Part shown: positions 41,041 through 47,650 of the stretch, one piece after another
Layout: each line of letters starts with the position of its first letter
How positions within the stretch are numbered: the stretch's first letter is position 1
Assembly (NCBI GenBank): GCA_043739385.1
Contig: JAYUED010000062.1
Location: 1 to 49,312 of the forward strand
Source: Defluviibacillus sp043739385
Lineage (GTDB): Bacteria > Pseudomonadota > Gammaproteobacteria > Burkholderiales > Burkholderiaceae_C
Reading direction: 5' to 3'
DNA: 49,312 nt
Position numbers and translations under genes: made by a program
Notes under the pieces: model-generated
The model's database searches: none
What the model saw: only the letters and a program-made list of their open reading frames with translations
Told to the model about the DNA's origin: nothing

Positions 41041-42027
41041 TTAAGCCGTACCGCGCAGTCGCTCAATCAATCCGTTAAGCGCGTCCAGCGAGCCAAACTG
41101 AATAGCCAACTCGCCCATCTCTTCAAATTTCCCATGGCGCTTGACGCGTTTTTTAATACGCACCTCCACATCGGCCATCAGCAAGTCGGACAACTCTTCT
41201 TCTACCCGTTTAATGTCACGCGACTTTTGCACCTTGGGTACGCTCGCGGTTTGATCGGGTTCTGTCGAGAGCTTTTTCACCAAGCTTTCGGCTTCGCGCA
41301 CCGACATGTTCTTGGCACTGATCTGGTTCGCGGCGGTTATCTGGCTGGCCTTGTCCAGCGCCAGTAACGCACGAGCATGGCCCATATCTAGATCGCCCGC
41401 CATCAGCATGGCTTGCACCGGATCAGCCAAATTCAGCAGGCGCAACAGGTTGCTGGCAGCGCTGCGCGAGCGGCCCACAGCTTGCGCGGCAGTCTCATGC
41501 GTGAGGCCGAACTCCTTCACCAAGCGCTGCAAACCCTGTGCTTCCTCCAATGGATTCAGGTCTTCACGCTGGATGTTTTCAATCAGCGACATCGCCGCTG
41601 CAGCTTCGTCTGGCACGTCGCGCACCAGCACGGGCACACTGTCCAAGCCAGCCAGTTTGGCCGCACGGAAGCGGCGCTCACCCGCGATGATCTCGTACAC
41701 AGGGCGGCTGCTGGGCTGAGGGCTGGAACCCGCAGCTGCACCGGCTGTCAGCAGCGCGGTACGGCGGCGCTGGCCGTCAGCAGTCTCCAGGCGACGCACC
41801 AAAATCGGCTGCATGATGCCTTGCACCTTGATGCTTTCGGCCAGCTCGTACAGCGCGCCTTCGTCCATGCGCGTGCGAGGCTGGTAGGCACCGGGCACGA
41901 TGTCAGTCAACGGCAAAGTTGACGACAGCCCAGCGGTAGAGCCAGTCTCCTCCGCGTTGTCTTCTACTTTGGGGCCCAGCAAGGCTTCGAGTCCACGGCC
42001 TAGGCCTTTGGGTTTTTTAGTGACCAT
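41041..42027 (-). CDS. parB: Chromosome partitioning protein ParB with an insertion
   Basis: A 328-aa CTP-dependent DNA clamp that loads at parS. The N-terminal CTPase domain carries QPRTRMDEGALYELAESI, GERRFRAAK and ENIQREDLNPLEEAQG. The central helix-turn-helix has THETAAQAVGRSRSAASNLLRLL, and the C-terminus has the dimerisation helix. An insertion of about 28 residues (starting ETADGQRRR, rich in Ala, Ser and Pro) sits between ILVRR and YEIIAGERRFRA, where the family has only a few residues. The gene is 6 nt after the alpha/beta-hydrolase gene. The parS sites are in the neighbouring genes rsmG and mnmG. Confidence 0.95.
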   Translation of the reverse strand: MVTKKPKGLGRGLEALLGPKVEDNAEETGSTAGLSSTLPLTDIVPGAYQPRTRMDEGALYELAESIKVQGIMQPILVRRLETADGQRRRTALLTAGAAAGSSPQPSSRPVYEIIAGERRFRAAKLAGLDSVPVLVRDVPDEAAAAMSLIENIQREDLNPLEEAQGLQRLVKEFGLTHETAAQAVGRSRSAASNLLRLLNLADPVQAMLMAGDLDMGHARALLALDKASQITAANQISAKNMSVREAESLVKKLSTEPDQTASVPKVQKSRDIKRVEEELSDLLMADVEVRIKKRVKRHGKFEEMGELAIQFGSLDALNGLIERLRGTA

Positions 42028-42033
42028 GTGCGC

Positions 42034-42585
42034 TTACGCCTTATCGTGTTGTTTCATCAAAATATGTAGCAGCCGGTGTCCATCTGGCCAGCTCTCTAAA
42101 CCAGAATCAGCATTGATATGCCCGCTGTCGCCATAGTCAATAAACTGTGAACCCCAGCTGCTCGCAAAGGCTTGGGCGCGCTCAAAAGCACAGTACGGAT
42201 CGCTATGGCTACCCAGCAGTACGCTAGGAAACGGTAGCGTTTGAAGCGGTATAGGTGACCAGCTGTACAACTGCGCGCGAATCTCTTCGCGCTCCACGTC
42301 TCCAGGGGCCACCAGCAACGCCGCTTTTACGCGGTGGGTGTTTTGCGAATGTGAGGCCCAAGCCGCAGTAAGGATGCAACCTAGGCTGTGCGCGACCAGC
42401 ACAACAGGGCCATCGCAGGACAGCACCACATCTTCCAGGTGGCTTATCCAGTCGCCCCGCAGAGGGTGCATCCAATCGTGCTGCTCCACGCGGGAATAGC
42501 GGTACTGGGCTTCCCAAAGGCTTTGCCAGTGGTCTTGCCCACTGCCTTGCCAGCCAGGAAGAATAAGAACGTTGGAGGGATTCAT
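42034..42585 (-). CDS. RBBP9/YdeN-family serine hydrolase
   Basis: A 183-aa alpha/beta hydrolase. The nucleophile motif is VLVAHSLGC (Ser near residue 67), the acid is in GSHSDPYCAF, and the His is in YGDSGHINADSGLESWPDG near the C-terminus, in the order of the RBBP9/YdeN group. The substrate is unknown. It sits between parA and parB, 6 nt before parB, and so is co-transcribed with the partitioning genes. I recall similar placement in other Comamonadaceae, but a link to segregation is not established. Confidence 0.88.
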   Translation of the reverse strand: MNPSNVLILPGWQGSGQDHWQSLWEAQYRYSRVEQHDWMHPLRGDWISHLEDVVLSCDGPVVLVAHSLGCILTAAWASHSQNTHRVKAALLVAPGDVEREEIRAQLYSWSPIPLQTLPFPSVLLGSHSDPYCAFERAQAFASSWGSQFIDYGDSGHINADSGLESWPDGHRLLHILMKQHDKA

Positions 42586-42598
42586 TTAGAAATTAAAT

Positions 42599-42661
42599 AC
42601 TATGAATTTGATAGCAATTTATGGCTATCAGATATACGAAAGCCACCGATATAGCTCAAAA
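42599..42661. repeat. AT-rich intergenic element with hairpin between hydrolase gene and parA
   Basis: The 84-nt gap between the two genes is AT-rich against its surroundings. GATAGC (42610-42615) and GCTATC (42624-42629) form a 6-bp stem with an 8-nt loop, extended by a T-A pair. The phrase TTTGATAGC recalls a repeat common in Comamonadaceae intergenic spaces. The match is from memory and is not certain. Confidence 0.3.
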
Positions 42662-42669
42662 TCATATGT

Positions 42670-43440
42670 TCACATTGTTGTCACGCGCTTGACCATTTCT
42701 TCGGCAAACGCGATAAACGCAACGCTGCCTTTGGCAGAAGGGTCAAAAATCACGCCTGGCAAGCCGTAGCTAGGGGCTTCGGCCAACCGCACATTACGCG
42801 GGATAACCGTGTCAAAAACCTTGCCACCAAAGTGCCCTTTGAGCTGGTCGCTGACTTGTTGTTGGAGCGTGATGCGCGGATCGAACATCATGCGCAGCAA
42901 ACCGATGATTTGCAGATCAGGGTTCAAGTTGGCGTGGACTTGCTTGATGGTATTGACCAAATCGGTCAGGCCTTCAAGCGCGAAGTACTCGCACTGCATG
43001 GGTACGATCACACCGTTAGCGGCGCAAAGTCCGTTCAAGGTCAGCATCGAGAGCGAAGGTGGGCAATCAACGAGTATGAAGTCGTAGTCGTCCTGCACCG
43101 CTACAAACGCCTGCTTGAGGCGCTTTTCCCGGCGGTCCAGATTCACCATTTCAATCTCAGCACCCGCCAGTTCGCGGTTCGCCGCCAGCACGTCGTAGCC
43201 ACATTTCTCAGCTCGCACACTCGCTTCAGCAACGGTAGCAGACTCAAGTAGCACGTCGTACACCGACAGCGCGACACTGCGCTTGTCCACACCCGATCCC
43301 ATGGTGGCGTTACCCTGTGGATCAAGATCGACCATCAGCACACGCTGGCCTATTTTGGCCAGACCGGCAGCTAAGTTGACAGTGGTGGTGGTTTTACCGA
43401 CACCACCTTTTTGATTCGCGACACAGAAAATTTTGGCCAT
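42670..43440 (-). CDS. parA: Chromosome partitioning ATPase ParA (Soj)
   Basis: A 256-aa deviant-Walker ATPase that binds DNA non-specifically and moves ParB-parS complexes. The Walker A' motif is KGGVGKTTT (11-19). Walker B lies at about 116-124 (FILVDCPPSL), and VDLDPQGNATMGSG is at about 38-51. The length is that of chromosomal Soj-type ParA (about 255 aa), without the N-terminal helix-turn-helix of plasmid Ia types. It is followed by the hydrolase gene and parB, and preceded by the RhtB-type exporter gene 14 nt upstream. The start is ATG 43440. Confidence 0.97.
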   Translation of the reverse strand: MAKIFCVANQKGGVGKTTTTVNLAAGLAKIGQRVLMVDLDPQGNATMGSGVDKRSVALSVYDVLLESATVAEASVRAEKCGYDVLAANRELAGAEIEMVNLDRREKRLKQAFVAVQDDYDFILVDCPPSLSMLTLNGLCAANGVIVPMQCEYFALEGLTDLVNTIKQVHANLNPDLQIIGLLRMMFDPRITLQQQVSDQLKGHFGGKVFDTVIPRNVRLAEAPSYGLPGVIFDPSAKGSVAFIAFAEEMVKRVTTM

Positions 43441-43454
43441 GGACTGCTTAGAGA

Positions 43455-44069
43455 CTATTTAGTAAGGGCCAGCTTGACGCCAAACCCGATGAGGAAAACG
43501 CCCGCCAGCTTTTCCAGCACGCGGGTGATGGTGGGGTTTGCGCGAATGCGCTCTGCCAAAAAATGGGTCAACAACACAACTATCAACCCGTAGGCGAATG
43601 TGAGTGTCGCAATGGTCGCCGCCATCACGCCAAACGTCAGCAGACCTTGGTGGTGAACAGGGTCAACAAACAAGGGGAAAAAAGCCATGTAGAACACGAT
43701 AGCTTTGGGGTTAAGCAAAGTAATCATCACCGACTGGCGAAAGTAGTGGCGCGGCAAGATATTCAAAATAGGCTTACCACCCGCTTTGGCCGTCAGCATT
43801 TTGAAGCCCAGCCAAGCAAGGTATACCGCACCAAGCCACTGCACCGCGCGGAACGCTGTGGGGTAGTTACTTAGCAGGGCAGCAACACCGGCAACAGCTA
43901 ACCACATTAGCATCTGATCGCCCGTAATCAACCCAAAGGTCGAAGCCAAGCCACCAGCGATGCCCCCCTTGCTGGTCGAGGTGATAAGCGCCAAATTACC
44001 AGGGCCGGGGATGGCCAGAAACAAAATAATGGCAACAACAAATGAACCGTAATCTGCGATGCCGAACAT
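43455..44069 (-). CDS. LysE/RhtB-family amino acid exporter
   Basis: A 204-aa inner-membrane protein with six predicted helices. It carries the family signature FLAIPGPGNLALITSTSKGG (about 17-36) and SVMITLLNPKAIVFYMAFFPLFVDP (about 114-138). It exports a neutral or basic amino acid or homoserine lactone-like metabolite; the substrate is unknown. The start is ATG 44069, with AAGGAAA 6-7 nt upstream. It lies between rsmG and parA in the segregation cluster. Confidence 0.92.
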   Translation of the reverse strand: MFGIADYGSFVVAIILFLAIPGPGNLALITSTSKGGIAGGLASTFGLITGDQMLMWLAVAGVAALLSNYPTAFRAVQWLGAVYLAWLGFKMLTAKAGGKPILNILPRHYFRQSVMITLLNPKAIVFYMAFFPLFVDPVHHQGLLTFGVMAATIATLTFAYGLIVVLLTHFLAERIRANPTITRVLEKLAGVFLIGFGVKLALTK

Positions 44070-44107
44070 AGTGAGTTTCCTTTTTCGATGGAGTTTGCCG
44101 CTGGAGT

Positions 44108-44767
44108 TTACTTGGCACGCATCCAGAGCAAGCAACGCTCAGCATCCAAACCGGGAACCTTGAGTTGTTCCACGTGAAACAAACTGATATTGGATGGCAA
44201 TGCCGCCAACTCATCAGCCGGATGCTTGCCCTTCATCGCCAACCAAACACCTGTGGGTGCAAGTGCGGCTTGCGACCACGCTGTAAAGTCCACCAAAGAA
44301 GCAAACGCGCGGGAACACACCACATCGAAGTCTGCACCCTTCAGGGTTTCGACACGGGCATTAACGGCTTTGAGATTCAGTAGCTGCAACGTGCTGGCCG
44401 CTTGCTGGATGAACGCCGTCTTTTTTCCCACCGTGTCTACACAGGTGACTTGCAAATTAGGACAGCAAACTGCCAGCACCACACCGGGCAGTCCTGCGCC
44501 GGAACCTACATCGAGCAGCCGAGCCCGGCCCTCAGCAAATCCAGCAGCGTGCAAATGCCGGTTCAGCGCAGGCAATATGGCCAGACTGTCCAGCAAATGG
44601 TGCCTCAGCATTTCGTCGGGGGAGCGTACTGCCGTCAGGTTGTAGACCTTATTCCACTTACCAATGAGATCTTGGTAACTTAGCAGTTGAGCGACTTGGT
44701 GCGCAGAGAGCGTTATGCCTAGCGCCGCCAAACCATCTTGCAATTCATTCGTTTGGCCGTGACTCAT
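44108..44767 (-). CDS. rsmG: 16S rRNA (guanine527-N7)-methyltransferase RsmG
   Basis: A 219-aa SAM-dependent enzyme that methylates G527 of 16S rRNA. The SAM-binding loop LLDVGSGAGLPGVVLAV is at about 84-100, followed by VCSRAFASLVDFTAWSQ. The start overlaps the mnmG stop by 4 nt, the usual mnmG-rsmG operon. A parS site lies in its 3' end, encoding the LFHVEQ segment. Confidence 0.96.
   Translation of the reverse strand: MSHGQTNELQDGLAALGITLSAHQVAQLLSYQDLIGKWNKVYNLTAVRSPDEMLRHHLLDSLAILPALNRHLHAAGFAEGRARLLDVGSGAGLPGVVLAVCCPNLQVTCVDTVGKKTAFIQQAASTLQLLNLKAVNARVETLKGADFDVVCSRAFASLVDFTAWSQAALAPTGVWLAMKGKHPADELAALPSNISLFHVEQLKVPGLDAERCLLWMRAK
44166..44181. other. parS site 1 (TGTTCCACGTGAAACA)
   Basis: A single mismatch to the bacterial parS consensus TGTTTCACGTGAAACA, within the 3' end of rsmG and 3.4 kb from parB's 3' end. 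It is a ParB loading site. Confidence 0.9.
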
Positions 44768-46800
44768 GCTTGCTCTGCCACTGACTCAGGCTGGGCCAAG
44801 GTCGGCAGCTTACGCCCCCCCTTTTTCAAGTGGACCAGCAGCAGCGATACAGCAGCAGGCGTGATGCCGGAAATACGTGCTGCTTGCCCCAGTGTCTCGG
44901 GCCGTTGCTTATGCAGCTTTTGCCGCGCTTCAAACGACAAGGCCGTAACTTGCAGGTAATCCATATCCGCTGGCAGACGTAAATTTTCGTAATGAGCTGC
45001 GCGCTCCACTTCGCCTTTTTGGCGGTCAATATAGCCGGAGTATTTTGCGGCAATTTCTACTTGCTCGATCACCGCTGCACCCAAATCGTTGTCGGCCGTC
45101 GTTGCTGTTTCACGTGAAACAAGTGCCGCTAATTCTGTGCTGGCGTACTTGCCATCGTCCAGTGACATCAAACTCGAATAGGTCACGTCTGGTCTGCGCA
45201 GCAATTCGGTGAAACTGTATTCATGTTCGATGACTTTACCGAAGACACGCTCAGACTCACTCCCCGCTAAATTCTTAGGGCTGACCCAGATAGATTTAAG
45301 GCGCTCTGTTTCACGTGAAACAACTTCGCGTTTGCGGCTAAAAGCCTCCCAGCGCACATCGTCAACCAAACCCAGCTTGCGACCTGCTTCTGTCAAGCGT
45401 GTATCGGCGTTGTCTTCACGCAACTGCAAGCGGAATTCGGCACGGCTGGTGAACATGCGGTACGGCTCGGTCACACCCTGGGTAACGAGGTCATCGACCA
45501 ACACCCCCAAATAAGCCTCATCCCGGCGAGGCAACCAAGGCGCATCACCTCGGCACTGCAATGCTGCATTAATGCCAGCGAAGAGACCCTGTGCGGCAGC
45601 CTCTTCGTAGCCCGTAGTGCCATTAATCTGCCCAGCAAAAAACAAACCACCGATCGCCTTCGTCTCAAAGCTGTTGGTCAGCGCACGCGGGTCGAAGTAG
45701 TCGTACTCAATCGCGTAGCCAGGACGCAGGATGTGGGCATTCTCCAGACCAGCCATAGAGCGCACCAAGTCGTACTGCACATCAAACGGCAAGCTCGTGG
45801 AAATCCCGTTGGGATAGACCTCGTGAGTGGTCAAACCTTCAGGCTCCAAGAAAATCTGGTGACTGTCTTTGTCGGCAAAGCGGTTGATTTTGTCTTCAAC
45901 ACTTGGGCAATAGCGTGGGCCCACGCCCTCGATTTTCCCCGTAAACATAGGACTTCGGTCAAACCCGCTACGGATGATGTCGTGCGTGCGCTCGTTGGTG
46001 TGGGTAATCCAGCAGGGCACTTGCTGCGGGTGCATGGCCTTATTACCCATGTAGCTGAACACAGGCACAGCGCCCTCCTCGCCCACACCACTAGGCATAC
46101 CGTCACCGGGTTGCGCGGTGCAGCGGCTGAAGTCGATAGTGCGACCATCGAGACGCGGCGGCGTTCCGGTTTTCAAACGACCTTGCGGTAGCTTGAGTTC
46201 TTTGAGGCGAGCTGACAAACTGACAGCAGGCGGGTCCCCTGCTCGGCCAGCGGCGTAGTTATTCAGTCCAACATGGATTTTCCCGTCGAGAAAAGTGCCG
46301 GCAGTCAACACCACCGTGCGACTGCGAAAGCGGATGCCAATCTGCGTTACCGCGCCGACGACGCGCTCGCCAGTGCCGGTGCTCTCCACCATCAGATCGT
46401 CCACCGCCTGCTGGAACAGCCATAAGTTGGGCTGGTTTTCCAAGCGGGTACGAATAGCAGCTTTGTACAAAATACGGTCAGCCTGCGCCCTCGTAGCGCG
46501 CACCGCCGGGCCTTTGCTGGAGTTGAGAATGCGGAATTGAATGCCACCCTCGTCCGTGGCAATACCCATGGCACCCCCCAACGCATCCACCTCTTTAACC
46601 AGATGACCTTTGCCGATTCCGCCTATCGAAGGGTTGCAACTCATCTGACCCAGGGTCTCAATGTTGTGCGTCAGCAGCAACGTCTTGCAGCCCATGCGGG
46701 CGGCAGCCAACGCCGCCTCGGTGCCGGCATGACCACCGCCAACGACGATCACGTCAAATTCTTTGGGGTAATTCATGCCCATACCAATACCTGTGTTCAT
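44764..46800 (-). CDS. mnmG: tRNA uridine-5-carboxymethylaminomethyl modification protein MnmG
   Basis: A 678-aa FAD enzyme that, with MnmE, makes the cmnm5 modification at U34 of tRNA. The N-terminal Rossmann motif GGGHAGTEAALAAARMG is near residue 21-37, and the family's LLLTHNIETLGQMSCNPSIGGIGKGHL segment follows. The C-terminus has the MnmE-interaction helices. It starts with ATG 46800, supported by AAGGA 8 nt upstream; ATG 46776 is possible. The first ATG overlaps the toxin stop by 4 nt. The first nine codons contain a degenerate GGTATT hexamer array (N-terminus MNTGIGMGMN). Two perfect parS sites lie in the coding sequence at the VSRET segments. Confidence 0.96.
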   Translation of the reverse strand: MNTGIGMGMNYPKEFDVIVVGGGHAGTEAALAAARMGCKTLLLTHNIETLGQMSCNPSIGGIGKGHLVKEVDALGGAMGIATDEGGIQFRILNSSKGPAVRATRAQADRILYKAAIRTRLENQPNLWLFQQAVDDLMVESTGTGERVVGAVTQIGIRFRSRTVVLTAGTFLDGKIHVGLNNYAAGRAGDPPAVSLSARLKELKLPQGRLKTGTPPRLDGRTIDFSRCTAQPGDGMPSGVGEEGAVPVFSYMGNKAMHPQQVPCWITHTNERTHDIIRSGFDRSPMFTGKIEGVGPRYCPSVEDKINRFADKDSHQIFLEPEGLTTHEVYPNGISTSLPFDVQYDLVRSMAGLENAHILRPGYAIEYDYFDPRALTNSFETKAIGGLFFAGQINGTTGYEEAAAQGLFAGINAALQCRGDAPWLPRRDEAYLGVLVDDLVTQGVTEPYRMFTSRAEFRLQLREDNADTRLTEAGRKLGLVDDVRWEAFSRKREVVSRETERLKSIWVSPKNLAGSESERVFGKVIEHEYSFTELLRRPDVTYSSLMSLDDGKYASTELAALVSRETATTADNDLGAAVIEQVEIAAKYSGYIDRQKGEVERAAHYENLRLPADMDYLQVTALSFEARQKLHKQRPETLGQAARISGITPAAVSLLLVHLKKGGRKLPTLAQPESVAEQA
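45106..45121. other. parS site 2 (perfect consensus)
   Basis: TGTTTCACGTGAAACA matches the parS consensus at 16 of 16 positions. It is inside mnmG and encodes part of an ALVSRETAT segment. Confidence 0.95.
45307..45322. other. parS site 3 (perfect consensus)
   Basis: TGTTTCACGTGAAACA matches the parS consensus at 16 of 16 positions. It lies 201 nt from site 2 in mnmG and encodes part of a VVSRETER segment. Confidence 0.95.
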
Positions 46801-47279
46801 ACCAATTGTCCTTGTGGCTCTACGCCTATGTATTCAGTGTTCAAACCCATGTCGCGGGCTGCTTGAGCCTGTCGCCGGTCGCTGGTAACAAACAGATCGA
46901 CCCTGGCAGACAGCGCACTGCCAATATGTATGGCGTCCATACCGCGTAGTGGGCTGCGGGCCATAGTGGCAAAGGCATAACGCTCAACCTGTGCATCCAG
47001 GGGCACGATGGTCATGTCCTCCACGTCCGATTGCGTGGCCTGCCAGACGCGGTCAAACTCGGTGCTGGGCAGGCTACCCTCACGCCTGCGTCGCAGCAGT
47101 GCGCAAGCCACTTCAGTTTTGCAGTGCGCAGCGATCAGTAATTCACTGGCGGTGGCAAACAGTGCCATTACGCGGTCGTGCCCCGCTTCAGCGGCATAGC
47201 GCTTGCTCAACGCCGAAGCGTCAAACAAAAGCCGCAAATGACGTAAGTGACCATCACCGACATCCCATTTTTTCATCAT
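46797..47279 (-). CDS. PIN-domain toxin (VapC-like ribonuclease)
   Basis: A 160-aa PIN nuclease. The acidic active-site residues are D20 in LLFDASALSKRY, E56 in HCKTEVACALL, D115 in GMDAIHIG and D134 in TSDRR, the VapC quartet in order. It would cleave tRNA or rRNA when free of its antitoxin. The start codon overlaps the antitoxin stop by 4 nt, the usual toxin-antitoxin arrangement. Its own stop overlaps the mnmG start by 4 nt, which is unusual because it couples a toxin to a housekeeping tRNA-modification gene. Confidence 0.9.
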   Translation of the reverse strand: MMKKWDVGDGHLRHLRLLFDASALSKRYAAEAGHDRVMALFATASELLIAAHCKTEVACALLRRRREGSLPSTEFDRVWQATQSDVEDMTIVPLDAQVERYAFATMARSPLRGMDAIHIGSALSARVDLFVTSDRRQAQAARDMGLNTEYIGVEPQGQLV

Positions 47280-47521
47280 GGCGCATCCTCACGGTCTTCA
47301 AGGATGGCTGACGATAGCGATGACCCGGTAGGCAAAACCAGTGGCTCAAAAGGCAACTTCCAGTGAGGCACTTTCGACGCATTCAATTCTGGATCTTTTG
47401 GAGGCACCAGTTCAGCCACCGGTTTGCCATGCCGCAATATGCGCACGGTCTCACCCTTCTCCACCAGATCAATCATGGCGGAGACATTGGCACGAAATTC
47501 ACTTAAAGCTAAGGTCTGCAT
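47276..47521 (-). CDS. Phd/YefM-family antitoxin
   Basis: An 81-aa antitoxin with an N-terminal Phd/YefM DNA-binding fold (MQTLALSEFRANVSAMIDLVEKGETVRILRHGKPVAELVPP), and a Pro- and acid-containing C-terminus that would wrap the PIN toxin encoded next. Phd-type antitoxins with PIN toxins are a common hybrid pair. The start is ATG 47521. It lies only 2 nt beyond the inverted repeat at 47524-47547, leaving no room for a normal Shine-Dalgarno sequence. Confidence 0.9.
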   Translation of the reverse strand: MQTLALSEFRANVSAMIDLVEKGETVRILRHGKPVAELVPPKDPELNASKVPHWKLPFEPLVLPTGSSLSSAILEDREDAP

Positions 47522-47523
47522 TT

Positions 47524-47547
47524 TGTACAAAATTTATGTTTTGTACA
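47524..47547. promoter_or_regulatory. Operator of the toxin-antitoxin module
   Basis: TGTACAAAA (47524-47532) and TTTTGTACA (47539-47547) form a perfect 9-bp inverted repeat with a 6-nt centre, directly upstream of the antitoxin start. Autorepression by the antitoxin-toxin complex at such a site is the rule for Phd-type modules. A near start codon suggests a leaderless or very short-leader mRNA. Confidence 0.7.
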
Positions 47548-47580
47548 TTTTACCTCTTTGACCTCTTTTATCTCTACAGC

Positions 47581-47612
47581 AGCTGGCATGTACCACGTGG
47601 AACATGCCAGCT
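47581..47612. other. 32-bp palindrome with a degenerate parS core (parS site 4)
   Basis: The 16-nt arms match at all but one position, and the centre TGTACCACGTGGAACA (47589-47604) agrees with the parS consensus at 13 of 16 positions. The palindrome lies between the glgP stop and the toxin-antitoxin module and could also act as a strong RNA hairpin for glgP, but no T-run follows. Whether ParB binds it is not known. Confidence 0.55.
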
Positions 47613-47650
47613 TCAAAACAGCAAGAAACACCTTGCCACTACGAATGAAC

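Noticed and set aside
47581..47612. The 32-bp palindrome as a rho-independent terminator of glgP.
   Set aside because: No T-run follows on the minus strand; it is listed as a palindrome with a parS-like core and termination is left open.
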